Shown one piece after another: positions 53,606 through 62,086 of a DNA stretch of 64,000 nt. Under the pieces are notes generated by a model. That model was not told the DNA's origin, did not search any database, and worked only from the letters and a program-made list of their open reading frames with translations. How positions within the stretch are numbered: position 1 is the stretch's first letter; every line of letters starts with the position of its first letter. This DNA is from Micavibrio_B sp964633355 (GTDB taxonomy: Bacteria; Pseudomonadota; Alphaproteobacteria; Micavibrionales; Micavibrionaceae), in NCBI GenBank assembly GCA_964633355.1, contig CAZWGO010000005.1, positions 54,876-118,875 of the forward strand, read 5' to 3'. Both the position numbers and the translations under genes were made by a program.

Positions 53606-53641
53606 CCCCGTGACCGATTCCAGTTCGGTTACGGGGTTTTT
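53606..53641 (+). terminator. Intrinsic terminator after the TPP aptamer
   Basis: CCCCGTGACCG pairs with CGGTTACGGGG, followed by five T. Such a placement is the expression platform of a transcriptional TPP riboswitch. Confidence 0.9.
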
Positions 53642-53665
53642 AAATAGGACAAAAGTAATTATATT

Positions 53666-53714
53666 ACACAACATATAGTAGACAATCGGTTTAATATACC
53701 ACAACATATTGATT
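53666..53714 (+). promoter_or_regulatory. Paired NrdR-like boxes upstream of nrdB
   Basis: ACACAACATATAGTA (53666-53680) and CCACAACATATTGAT (53699-53713) are 33 bases apart; the shared core is CACAACATAT. They lie between the riboswitch terminator and nrdB, 95-145 bases before the start, and match the pair found before nrdA. Confidence 0.65.
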
Positions 53715-53808
53715 GTTGGTTTTCTGAGTTGGGAGCCAATCTTTCCTTCCCTTCCCACCCGAATCGAGCTTTTATAGCCCTGTAATTGTCACCTTAGGAG
53801 TATCCAGA

Positions 53809-54897
53809 ATGTCTGCACAAGCTGCTGCCGTCGCCGCTGAAATGAAAGTTGAAAACGATATCGAGAACACGAAGTCGCCGCTATTGATCGAACGTCATGT
53901 TTATAAGCCGTTTCTCTATCCGTGGTGCTATGAGGCATGGTTGACACAACAGCGCATTCACTGGCTGCCCGAAGAAGTGCCATTGGCCGAAGATGTCCGC
54001 GACTGGAAAAAGAACCTCACCGATTCAGAGCGCAACCTGATGACGCAGATTTTCCGTTTCTTCACGCAATCTGATGTTGAAGTCAACAACTGCTATATGA
54101 AGCATTACAGCCAAGTATTCGGTCCGGTCGAAGTACAGATGATGCTCTCGGCTTTCTCTAACATCGAAACCGTTCATATCGCCGCCTATTCCCACCTTCT
54201 CGACACGATCGGCATGCCAGAAGTCGAATACTCCGCTTTCCTTCAATACAAGGAAATGAAAGACAAATTCGACTATATGCAGAATGCGTCGATGAAATCC
54301 CGCCGCGATATCGCCAAAACAATGGCAATGTTCGGCGCGTTTACCGAAGGCCTGCAACTTTTTGCGTCCTTCGCGATTTTGATGAACTTCCCGCGCTTCA
54401 ATAAAATGAAAGGCATGGGCCAGATCGTTACTTGGTCGGTGCGTGATGAAACCCTGCACTGCCTGTCCATGATCAAACTCTTCAATGCCTTCATCGAAGA
54501 AAACCACGATATCTGGGATGACGAGCTAAAAGCGGAGATTACCGAAAGCTGCTCGACGATCGTTGGCTTCGAAGATGCGTTTATCGATTTGTGCTTCGAA
54601 CAAGGCGAGATCGAAGGACTGACACCACAAGAAGTTAAAGATTATATCCGCTATATCGGCGACCGCCGTTTGCAACAGCTAAACCTCGAACCGATCTTTG
54701 GCATTGATAAAAATCCGCTGCCTTGGATGGACCAGATGTTAAACGGTGCCGAGCATACGAACTTCTTTGAAAACCGCTCAACCGAATACTCCAAAGCCTC
54801 GACACAAGGTACATGGGAAGAAGTCTTCTCCGACCAGCTCTTCACCGGCCAATACGCCAAAGACAAGCGGGCTGCGAAAGAAAGCCCGGAAAGCTAA
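53809..54897 (+). CDS. nrdB: Ribonucleoside-diphosphate reductase beta subunit
   Basis: Diiron-type small subunit, 362 residues. The metal ligand and radical region reads FSNIETVHIAAY: glutamate about 119, histidine about 122 and the radical tyrosine about 126 are all kept, as are the second set in TEGLQLFASFA and RDETLHC. This is a tyrosyl-radical class I enzyme, not the manganese- or dopa-based variant with altered ligands. The C-terminus lacks an ATP-cone. It has its own NrdR-like promoter and terminator. Confidence 0.96.
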   Translation: MSAQAAAVAAEMKVENDIENTKSPLLIERHVYKPFLYPWCYEAWLTQQRIHWLPEEVPLAEDVRDWKKNLTDSERNLMTQIFRFFTQSDVEVNNCYMKHYSQVFGPVEVQMMLSAFSNIETVHIAAYSHLLDTIGMPEVEYSAFLQYKEMKDKFDYMQNASMKSRRDIAKTMAMFGAFTEGLQLFASFAILMNFPRFNKMKGMGQIVTWSVRDETLHCLSMIKLFNAFIEENHDIWDDELKAEITESCSTIVGFEDAFIDLCFEQGEIEGLTPQEVKDYIRYIGDRRLQQLNLEPIFGIDKNPLPWMDQMLNGAEHTNFFENRSTEYSKASTQGTWEEVFSDQLFTGQYAKDKRAAKESPES

Positions 54898-54909
54898 AAA
54901 GAAAAATTT

Positions 54910-54936
54910 AAAACCCGCCAATAGGCGGGTTTTTTA
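54910..54936 (+). terminator. Intrinsic terminator after nrdB
   Basis: ACCCGCC pairs with GGCGGGT around AATA, followed by TTTTTTA. Confidence 0.9.
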
Positions 54937-54948
54937 TAGAGGCATAAA

Positions 54949-55824
54949 ATGATTACAAAATATTCGCTACAAACGGAGGGCATATTGCTGGCCTTATTCG
55001 CCATGCTGACCTTCAGCATCAATGACGGAATTTTTAAATATTCCTTACGCGACTTTCCGATAGAAACGGTAATTTTTGCAGGATATTTCTTTTCCCTAAT
55101 TTTCATGAGTGCTTACGGCGGAATTCAAAAATTATCTTTCCTGCCGATGAGTAAAGGCAAAGGCGCGATTGCCGGTTTTTTGTTTTTGGTCGAACAAACT
55201 TTTTTTGTTTATGCATTAAAGCACTTGCCGATTGCAGAATTATTCATCATCGTCCTCTGCACGCCTGTATTCGTACTCATTCTGTCGCATCTCGTTTTAA
55301 AAGAGCATCTACGGCGTCAGGAAATATTTGCTGTCATCCTTGGTTTTTGCGGCGCCCTTATTGTCGTTGGCGCGCCAGCGATAACCGGCAACAATTCTTC
55401 ATCCGCTGATTACCAACCTTTAGCCTGGGTAGCGGCTTTTTTAAACGTGATCGCCGGCGGCATAAAAATCCTTTTTCTTCGCAAATATTGCCAGGAAGAA
55501 AACGCCTTCTCGCTTTCCTTTATTTCGATATTGGCGATGACAATTTTTTATCTCCTTATATTGAAATCAAATCCTGCCGATCTGCCAGTCCTCGACCTCA
55601 CCTTATTGTTTCTGGGTGGTTGTATCGGTGCCGTCGGATGCATTGCCTATATCCGCGCGTTTCAGACAGCCAAAGCGGCCTTGGTGTCATCAACTCAGTA
55701 TAGCCAGATTATATGGGCTGTTTTAATGGGTGTTTTTATCTTTGATGAAAACCTAACACGGGCAGCCGTTACAGGCAGCTTGCTTATTCTATCCAGCGGT
55801 TATTTTTTATATTTGAAAAAATAA
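54949..55824 (+). CDS. EamA-family transporter (DMT superfamily)
   Basis: A 291-residue membrane protein with about ten hydrophobic helices in two EamA repeats (ILLALFAMLTFSINDGIFKY, LPIAELFIIVLCTPVFVLIL; then WVAAFLNVIAGGIKILFLRK, AALVSSTQYSQIIWAVLMGV). Such proteins export amino acids, metabolites or drugs; the substrate cannot be told. It lies just after the nrdB terminator, so it probably has its own promoter. Confidence 0.88.
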   Translation: MITKYSLQTEGILLALFAMLTFSINDGIFKYSLRDFPIETVIFAGYFFSLIFMSAYGGIQKLSFLPMSKGKGAIAGFLFLVEQTFFVYALKHLPIAELFIIVLCTPVFVLILSHLVLKEHLRRQEIFAVILGFCGALIVVGAPAITGNNSSSADYQPLAWVAAFLNVIAGGIKILFLRKYCQEENAFSLSFISILAMTIFYLLILKSNPADLPVLDLTLLFLGGCIGAVGCIAYIRAFQTAKAALVSSTQYSQIIWAVLMGVFIFDENLTRAAVTGSLLILSSGYFLYLKK

Positions 55825-55826
55825 AA

Positions 55827-56609
55827 TTAATTCGCAACTTTGAACATCATATCGCATGATTTAGTTGAAACCTCATGAGCGTATCCGTCAGGACCGTTTA
55901 ATTCATGATTGGCAGTACCACAACCGTTTCCCCAATTGGAACTTATAGATTGTATGATGCCGGAAAACGCATAACCGTCATCCATCTTTGCATCAATACG
56001 GTAGGCAAAATCCGGGGCGATAGCGCAATTATCGCGACCTGGATTATCGCATTTCCAGTTACCATTAAGATCGTTTCGAAGAACGAGAGTTAGACCATCC
56101 AGACTGCCATGAGCAGCAACGGATCTACTGGTCCGCGCATGAAGTCCCGCATCGAGAGACGTATATGGATGAGTTTGATTCCATCCTGTTACTGTTGCCG
56201 TAGGATTTATCCCACCGATCATATCTGTCAGTGCCAAATGCTTCCAGAATTGCGTATTTTCACTGGTGATTGTAGCGGGTGTATTATACCAGGCTTCAGC
56301 CTCTTGGCCGGTGGGAATACCGACACCCAGAACATTATCGCCATTACCCCCATAACAAGCGGTCGTTGCCAAGCAATTCGCCAGTCCACCTTCTGCCGAT
56401 GACATATCTCCGGGCACCGCGTGATAGCTGTCATAAAAAGTATTATATGCAGCGGAAACCTGTTTGGTCTGCGTCACGACAGAAGCGACTCGCGCATTCA
56501 TGACCAACTCTTGTCCTTTCAAAATCCCACCGATCAAAAGGCCGATGATGATCATAACGATTGAAAGTTCGACAAGCGTAAAACCGTTAGTTTTCCAACG
56601 CCTTTCCAT
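55827..56609 (-). CDS. Type IV prepilin-like protein (third of a tandem)
   Basis: A 260-residue protein with a canonical class III-type prepilin leader: short basic N-terminus, then GFTLVELSIVMIIIGLLIGG, with the E5 glutamate. The ectodomain keeps two cysteine pairs and the stretch NTQFWKHLALTDMIGGINP shared with the two neighbours. The start codon overlaps the stop of the next gene by one base (TGATG). Probable minor pilins or pseudopilins; no pilus assembly gene is in the window. Confidence 0.82.
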   Translation of the reverse strand: MERRWKTNGFTLVELSIVMIIIGLLIGGILKGQELVMNARVASVVTQTKQVSAAYNTFYDSYHAVPGDMSSAEGGLANCLATTACYGGNGDNVLGVGIPTGQEAEAWYNTPATITSENTQFWKHLALTDMIGGINPTATVTGWNQTHPYTSLDAGLHARTSRSVAAHGSLDGLTLVLRNDLNGNWKCDNPGRDNCAIAPDFAYRIDAKMDDGYAFSGIIQSISSNWGNGCGTANHELNGPDGYAHEVSTKSCDMMFKVAN

Positions 56610-57373
56610 CAGGGTGCCAACCAGAAAAATATATCACAGCTTTTGACATCTGACCCGTTATAGCCATTGGGACCATTTACGCCGGCATTTGGTGTTCCGC
56701 AGCCTGTATTATATGACATACTAATGGCTGTCACTCTTCCATTTTGCGCATGCTCATCATCTAGCTTGCTATCTATTCTAAACGCCTGATTTGGCGACAA
56801 TGAACATTCCGCGAAATTACCTGTGGCTACACCGCACAGCCATTGGCCATCGGCGCGCCCCCTTGTCAGAATAATCAGACCGTTAACTGACTTGTATTCA
56901 TTGGAATCATTACTCGTACTGATATGAAATCCCCCGGCAATCGGTGATGTCAGATGCGTCTGCCCCCACTCAGCAGCGCTCGCAGAGGGGTTTATTCCAC
57001 CCATTAAATTAGCAAGTGCCAGATGCTTCCAGAACTGTGTGTTCTCGCTATCGATTGCCGAATTAACATTGCCCCATGGATGTCCGACGACTGCACCAAC
57101 TGTCAGATTGCCATCACCTCCAAAGCATGAATTGGCGACCGTACAATCCGGAATAAGCTCCTGAGCTGCAAAAATATCGCCCGGCTTATTGTGATAGGAA
57201 TCCAAAAACGTATTATAGGCCGAGGTGATTTGCTTTGTGGTTGAAATGACGGTAGCAAGTCTGGAATTTTCAATCAGTTCAGCACCTTTCAAAATTCCAC
57301 CGATCAAAAGACCGATAATGATCATAACGATTGAAAGTTCGACAAGCGTAAAACCGGATTTTTTTTGAATCAT
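56609..57373 (-). CDS. Type IV prepilin-like protein (second of a tandem)
   Basis: A 254-residue paralogue with leader MIQKKSGFTLVELSIVM. The start at 57373 is chosen over the longer frame because the leader then fits the short prepilin pattern. The ectodomain shares NTQFWKHLALANLMGGINPS with the neighbours. It starts one base after the upstream gene's stop. Confidence 0.82.
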   Translation of the reverse strand: MIQKKSGFTLVELSIVMIIIGLLIGGILKGAELIENSRLATVISTTKQITSAYNTFLDSYHNKPGDIFAAQELIPDCTVANSCFGGDGNLTVGAVVGHPWGNVNSAIDSENTQFWKHLALANLMGGINPSASAAEWGQTHLTSPIAGGFHISTSNDSNEYKSVNGLIILTRGRADGQWLCGVATGNFAECSLSPNQAFRIDSKLDDEHAQNGRVTAISMSYNTGCGTPNAGVNGPNGYNGSDVKSCDIFFWLAP

Positions 57374-57374
57374 T

Positions 57375-58157
57375 TTAATTCGAAATCCTAAACATGACGT
57401 CACAGCTTCGGCGATCAACATCCCTCGCATAACCATCCGGTCCATTTATTCCCTGATCCGGTCTTCCGCAACCTGTTCGATATCCGGCGCTGATGGATCC
57501 GACACTTCCTGTTATAGCTTGGCCATCATCCATTTTTACATCTATCCGGTAGGATTGGTTTGGAGAGAGAGAGCAGGCATCCGGATTATTTGAGGCAATA
57601 CCGCACAGCCATTGTCCGTTCGGATCTACCCTCGCGACGATGACTACGCCTACCATGTTGAGAAAGCCATAGGGCGTACCGTCTCCACTTCTGGCATGAA
57701 ACCCGCCATTGATGGAGTTCTCAGGATGAGTCTCGCTGAAACCTGTTGCCGAAGCCGAAGGATTCAGGCCGCCTAGTAAATCCGCCAGAGCCATGTGCTT
57801 CCAGAGCTGCGTATTTTCTGTATCGATAGCCGCATCGATGCCAAACCATGGAAAATCGTTTACATTCCCTCCTACTTCCATATTTCCATTGCCGTCGAAA
57901 CAGGAAGTGGAAGAATTGCAATTCGGAACAAGCACTGATGCAGATGATATATCACCCGGAATATTCTTATACATATCAAGGAATGTATTATAAGCCGCTG
58001 TAATGCTCTTCACTTGAGAGATCGTCGATGCAAGCCGCGCATTCATGATCAACTCTTGTCCTTTAAGAACACCGCCGATCAGAAGACCAATAATGATCAT
58101 AACAATCGAAAGCTCAACAAGCGTAAAACCGCGCATGCCAGTTGATTCATTTTTCAT
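57375..58157 (-). CDS. Type IV prepilin-like protein (first of a tandem)
   Basis: A 260-residue paralogue with leader MRGFTLVELSIVMIIIGLLI and NTQLWKHMALADLLGGLNPS in the ectodomain. The three genes share the same domain plan and repeated cysteines, so they arose by duplication and may form a heteromeric tip complex or have switched roles. The promoter is upstream of 58157, next to the pit gene. Confidence 0.82.
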   Translation of the reverse strand: MKNESTGMRGFTLVELSIVMIIIGLLIGGVLKGQELIMNARLASTISQVKSITAAYNTFLDMYKNIPGDISSASVLVPNCNSSTSCFDGNGNMEVGGNVNDFPWFGIDAAIDTENTQLWKHMALADLLGGLNPSASATGFSETHPENSINGGFHARSGDGTPYGFLNMVGVVIVARVDPNGQWLCGIASNNPDACSLSPNQSYRIDVKMDDGQAITGSVGSISAGYRTGCGRPDQGINGPDGYARDVDRRSCDVMFRISN

Positions 58158-58207
58158 GGAAAGATATTAACCTATTAATCTTAAAATTCTATTTGTAATT
58201 TTATTTT

Positions 58208-59212
58208 TTAGTCGAATATCTTTTGCATCAGGAACATTAACAATGCAGCAAATGAAAATGTCAGCGGCAATGTTAATATCCATGCCCAAACGATCCGCCC
58301 GAATACGCCCCAATTAACGGCAGAAGCGCGTTTTGCTGTCCCCACGCCCAATATAGCCGATGATATCACTTGCGTGGTACTAAGCGGTACGCCGAAATGC
58401 GAGGCGGTGCCGATGACAATAGATGCTGTGGTTTCGGCGGCAAAGCCGTGAATGGGCTGCAACTTAATAAGCTTGTTGCCAAGAGTATGAATGATCCGCC
58501 AGCCACCGCTCCATGTGCCGAGCGCCATGGCTATTGCACACGACAAAACTACCCAGAACGGAATTTCAAAATTGTCTTGCGGATTTGCAAGGACCAAAGC
58601 CAGCGCGATGATCCCCATGGATTTTTGTGCATCGTTGCGTCCATGCTCGAATGCCATAAACCCAGCCGAAAAAATCTGCAATTTGCTAAAGACACGATTG
58701 ATCGTGCCGAGATTCCATTTATAGACAAGCCATGTCAGGGCAACCATCATAGTAAACCCAACTGAAAGTCCGACGACAGGAGACGCAAACATCGGAATGA
58801 CGATTTTCTGGACGACCACATCCCAGTGAATACTGCCTTCTTCTGCTGTTGACGATACGAAACTTGCTCCAAGTAGAGAGCCGATCAGCGCATGCGAAGA
58901 ACTGGTCGGCAAACCTTTCCACCATGTGATTAAATTCCAGACAATCGCCGCAATGATCGTGCAAAAAACAGTCGTCAGCGTAATGGTCGCGGCATCGACA
59001 AGGCCTTTACCAATCGTTGCCGCAACTTCCGTTCCTGCGAGCGCGCCGACAAAATTCAATACTGCGCCATAAATAACGGCTTTTGACGGTGACATAACTT
59101 TCGTCGAGACGATCGTGGCAATCGCATTAGCCGAGTCGTGAAAACCATTGATATAGTCAAAAACGAGCGTCAAACCGATAACGAGACACAGGAATAAAAA
59201 AATCGGTTCCAT
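58208..59212 (-). CDS. pitA: Inorganic phosphate transporter, Pit family
   Basis: A 334-residue low-affinity phosphate permease driven by proton motive force. The signature GFHDSANAIATIVSTKVMSP and the repeated TTWWKGLPTSSSHALIGSLL-type loop are present, and a second copy region is VIGTASHFGVPLSTTQVISS. About ten membrane helices. It lies 3 bases after the DUF47 gene, its usual partner. Confidence 0.95.
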   Translation of the reverse strand: MEPIFLFLCLVIGLTLVFDYINGFHDSANAIATIVSTKVMSPSKAVIYGAVLNFVGALAGTEVAATIGKGLVDAATITLTTVFCTIIAAIVWNLITWWKGLPTSSSHALIGSLLGASFVSSTAEEGSIHWDVVVQKIVIPMFASPVVGLSVGFTMMVALTWLVYKWNLGTINRVFSKLQIFSAGFMAFEHGRNDAQKSMGIIALALVLANPQDNFEIPFWVVLSCAIAMALGTWSGGWRIIHTLGNKLIKLQPIHGFAAETTASIVIGTASHFGVPLSTTQVISSAILGVGTAKRASAVNWGVFGRIVWAWILTLPLTFSFAALLMFLMQKIFD

Positions 59213-59215
59213 GAA

Positions 59216-59851
59216 TTACTTATGCTTTAAAACGATTTCGACCGCGATACTTCCGGCATCGCGGTAACGGTCGATTACTTTTTCCAGCATATCGTAGATA
59301 TCCTTGCGCAAAATAAGCTCTTTGGCCGATGTTTCATTCGAGAACAAAGTCACAAGAAGCTCTGCCAATACGGCATCACCTTTCATTTCGAGATCGAGCA
59401 GAATATCGGTTTTGGTAATGATCAAATCATTGGCTTTTCCTTTGCCGAGGGCCACAACCATTTCATTCATGGCTTCACCTTCCTGGCAGATCAGATCGAT
59501 TTGTTTCGAGAAACTGCCATCTTCGAGAGAAATTCCATGCAGGTCGATTCTCTCGCGCACCTTGTCGATAGTCTTTGTGATCTTGTAAAGATGCGCAGCG
59601 AATTCCTGAATGTCTTCACGGTCGAACGGCGTAATATAGGTCTGGCAAAGCGATTTGGTAATATTCGACATCGTTTGCTTGGCCGATTGCTTGGAAGCTG
59701 CGATCAACTCTCCATATCGCTGTCTTTCCCCGTTATCGGATGTCTGGATATATTCTTTTAAGTGACAGGCACTTTCATAGGCAGACCGCGAAAGCGATTC
59801 GAGGAGATGCGAGAATTTATCCTGACGCGGCATTAGAGACGATATTTTCAT
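59216..59851 (-). CDS. DUF47 family protein (PhoU-like, Pit accessory)
   Basis: A helical protein of 211 residues related to PhoU (DUF47), which regulates Pit transport. The start MKISSLMPRQ at 59851 is set by AGGAG nine bases before. The helical repeats read RSAYESACHLKEYIQ, ... KRYRDAGSIAVEIVL-like. It is directly upstream of pitA, as is standard. Confidence 0.9.
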   Translation of the reverse strand: MKISSLMPRQDKFSHLLESLSRSAYESACHLKEYIQTSDNGERQRYGELIAASKQSAKQTMSNITKSLCQTYITPFDREDIQEFAAHLYKITKTIDKVRERIDLHGISLEDGSFSKQIDLICQEGEAMNEMVVALGKGKANDLIITKTDILLDLEMKGDAVLAELLVTLFSNETSAKELILRKDIYDMLEKVIDRYRDAGSIAVEIVLKHK

Positions 59852-59929
59852 ATTTTTAATCTCCTTAAAATTGCACGCCAATCTGCCATATTTTATGCTC
59901 TGCACAAAATAGATAGTGCCGATTCCAAA

Positions 59930-60125
59930 ATTCTGATACGATTCGTTTTAGAATATCATCCAGCCTCTCACCCAGTCGGGTATTTCATTGCGGTTTTACA
60001 GGTTCTGTTTCATCAATCGGCATATCGATCCCTGCTTCAGGGCGCATGAGGTCACTTCGCTGATCGAAACATTCCTAACGTCCATTCGCCCCAAGGCAGC
60101 TGCTCAAACGCAAGCTGCCTTTTTT
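59930..60125 (+). ncRNA. Candidate structured RNA or leader before phoH
   Basis: A gene-free stretch of about 200 bases ends in an intrinsic terminator at 60093-60125. Inside, GTTTCATCA...GGC pairs with GCTGATC...GAAAC (about 60010-60070) around an inner CCCTG-CTT-CAGGG hairpin. The shape, a long hairpin with an apical stem, recalls 6S RNA, and TCAGGGCGCATGAGG is suggestive, but I cannot confirm identity. It may be an independent sRNA or an attenuated leader of phoH. Confidence 0.4.
60093..60125 (+). terminator. Intrinsic terminator 41 bases before phoH
   Basis: AAGGCAGCT pairs with AGCTGCCTT around a short loop, followed by TTTTTT. No gene lies upstream on this strand, so the transcript it ends is either the candidate RNA or a short leader. 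Confidence 0.85.
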
Positions 60126-60165
60126 CATACCTTTTCAAACTCAACCCAAACCGGAAGGAAACTCC

Positions 60166-60897
60166 ATGTCCAGAGATAAAAACCGTAACAAGCATTCCAC
60201 GAATGTTGTCCGTCCGAGTTTCGAGGAGAAATGGCATCCGCTGGAGTCCCAGATCGATAATAACCGCGATAAATCCTATATACGCAAAGTTAAACCGCGT
60301 ACGGACGGCCAGCGTGAGTTGATGGAGGCTATCAACAGCCATAATCTAACGCTTGCTTTGGGACCTGCCGGATCGGGTAAAACCTATCTTGCAATATCGG
60401 CTGCCGTGGAAGCATTGGAGGCCGGTAAAATCGAGCGTATCGTTCTCTCCCGCCCGGCCATGGAAGCCGGCGAATCGCTCGGCTATCTTCCCGGTGATAT
60501 GCATGAGAAAATGGCCCCCTATCTTCGCCCTCTCTACGATGCTCTAGGTGACCGGATGGGCGGCAAACGCGTGAAGCAATATCTCGATGATGGCACCATC
60601 GAGATCGCCCCTATCGGCTTTATGCGGGGCCGCACGCTCAACAATGCTTTCGTGGTCATCGATGAAGCGCAGAACTGCACCTATTCGCAGCTCAAAATGC
60701 TTCTCTCGCGCCTCGGCTGGCATTCGACGATGGTCGTGACCGGAGATCCAGATCAATCCGATCTTCTGCCGGGTATGTCGGGTCTCGATGACATTTGTAA
60801 GAAAATGGAAGAGATCAAGAATATCGCGGTCGTCAGATTGAAACAGCAGGATATCGTTCGCCATCCGCTTGTTGCCGAGATGCTCGAAGTTATCTAA
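60166..60897 (+). CDS. PhoH-like ATPase
   Basis: A 243-residue P-loop ATPase related to PhoH. Walker A is GPAGSGKTYLA, Walker B is FVVIDEAQNCTYSQLKM, and the family segments LSRPAMEAGESLGYLPGDMH and TGDPDQSDLL are present. PhoH proteins are linked to phosphate starvation and, in some cases, RNA helicase or RNase function. It lies close to pit/DUF47 but divergent. AAGGAA precedes the start. Confidence 0.9.
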   Translation: MSRDKNRNKHSTNVVRPSFEEKWHPLESQIDNNRDKSYIRKVKPRTDGQRELMEAINSHNLTLALGPAGSGKTYLAISAAVEALEAGKIERIVLSRPAMEAGESLGYLPGDMHEKMAPYLRPLYDALGDRMGGKRVKQYLDDGTIEIAPIGFMRGRTLNNAFVVIDEAQNCTYSQLKMLLSRLGWHSTMVVTGDPDQSDLLPGMSGLDDICKKMEEIKNIAVVRLKQQDIVRHPLVAEMLEVI

Positions 60898-60924
60898 GCA
60901 AATAAACAGACTGGACTTCTTCGG

Positions 60925-60948
60925 CATGGACCCTAAAATGGGTCCATG
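60925..60948. promoter_or_regulatory. Perfect palindrome across the SCO start codon
   Basis: CATGGACCC (60925-60933) and GGGTCCATG (60940-60948) are perfect inverted copies around TAAAAT. The second arm ends with the ATG of the SCO gene, so it could be an operator or an RNA hairpin that hides the start. Confidence 0.55.
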
Positions 60949-61584
60949 TCTTCTTTTAACCCTGTCAAAGACCGTCTTATTCGCACCGCGCTTTTAGCCG
61001 CTATAGGGCTCTGCCTTGGTGCGCTTATCGCTGGCGTCAGCGCCTTGTCGTCGAAGAAAAACGATAATACGCCCGCCATTTTAAACGTCGCCGGTGTCGG
61101 CGGCCCTTTCAAACTGACAGATCAGGATGGGGAAATCCGCAGCGAGAAAGATTTCGCCGGCAAATATAAATTGATTTATTTCGGTTTTACATCATGCCCG
61201 GCTATCTGCCCGACCGAGCTTCAGAAAACCGCCGAGGCTTATAAAGAATTATCAGATAGCCAGAAAGATCAGATTCAGATGATCTTCATCACCATCGACC
61301 CCGAGCGCGATACGTCTAAGGTATTGAAAAAATATGTCGGTCTTTTTGACCCGTCTATGGTCGGCCTAACCGGAACGCCTGAACAAATCGAAGCTGTAAA
61401 GAGAGAATTTAAAGTCTACGCGGCAAAAGTGCCGGATGGGGACGATTACACGATGGATCACTCGTCATTCATCTATTTCATGAGCCCTGACGACACATTG
61501 ATCACGCTGTTCAAAACCCAACAAACGGCCACCGAGATGGAAGACTTCATTCGTAAATATTTGAAGAAGAATGCCGGAAAATAA
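60946..61584 (+). CDS. SCO1/SenC family protein
   Basis: A 212-residue membrane-anchored copper chaperone for cytochrome oxidase assembly. One membrane segment (ALLAAIGLCLGALIAGVSAL) is followed by a thioredoxin fold with the copper site C84-x3-C88 (CPAICP) and H172 (MDHSSFIYFM). All ligands are present. A perfect palindrome covers its start. It overlaps the next GNAT gene by 14 bases. Confidence 0.93.
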   Translation: MSSFNPVKDRLIRTALLAAIGLCLGALIAGVSALSSKKNDNTPAILNVAGVGGPFKLTDQDGEIRSEKDFAGKYKLIYFGFTSCPAICPTELQKTAEAYKELSDSQKDQIQMIFITIDPERDTSKVLKKYVGLFDPSMVGLTGTPEQIEAVKREFKVYAAKVPDGDDYTMDHSSFIYFMSPDDTLITLFKTQQTATEMEDFIRKYLKKNAGK

Positions 61585-62086
61585 TATATCGATCCGTCTG
61601 GCAACTATTGACGATCTGCCCTTTCTGGAAGCCATAGAAAAATCTGCCGCCAGAAAATTCCAGGAATATTTGAATATTGAAGATACGGGCACGACAGTGC
61701 CCCTCCAAATTTTATACCAAGCCCAAAATGAAAAACTTTTATGGGTTATAACTCATAAAACTGACAAGATCGGTTTTCTATGCGCGCGCTTACTCGATGG
61801 ACAGCCGCATATAGAGGAGTTCTCGATAGATTTTGATTATCAGGGAAACGGATATGGCAAAATATTTCTGAACTTTTTTAGAGGTTGGGCCAGAAAGTCA
61901 GAATATAAATATATCAGCCTGACAACCGATAAAATCATTCCATGGAATGCACCGTATTATTCACGGCTTGGCTTCCAGGAAATTCATCCTGACGAAATTA
62001 TGCCTGAGCTTTCATTGACTCTTGCGAAAGATATCGAAAAAATCCCAAAACCGGAAAACCGTATCGCCATGGTTCTCAGGCTGTAA
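61571..62086 (+). CDS. GNAT family N-acetyltransferase
   Basis: A 171-residue enzyme with a clear GNAT core: ISIRLATIDDLPFLEAIEKS at the start, IEEFSIDFDYQGNGYGKIFL as the acetyl-CoA-binding loop (Q-x-x-G-x-G), and APYYSRLGFQEI near the end. The substrate is unknown. It overlaps the SCO stop by 14 bases, so it is likely co-translated. It converges with panC with an 11-base overlap. Confidence 0.85.
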   Translation: MPENNISIRLATIDDLPFLEAIEKSAARKFQEYLNIEDTGTTVPLQILYQAQNEKLLWVITHKTDKIGFLCARLLDGQPHIEEFSIDFDYQGNGYGKIFLNFFRGWARKSEYKYISLTTDKIIPWNAPYYSRLGFQEIHPDEIMPELSLTLAKDIEKIPKPENRIAMVLRL

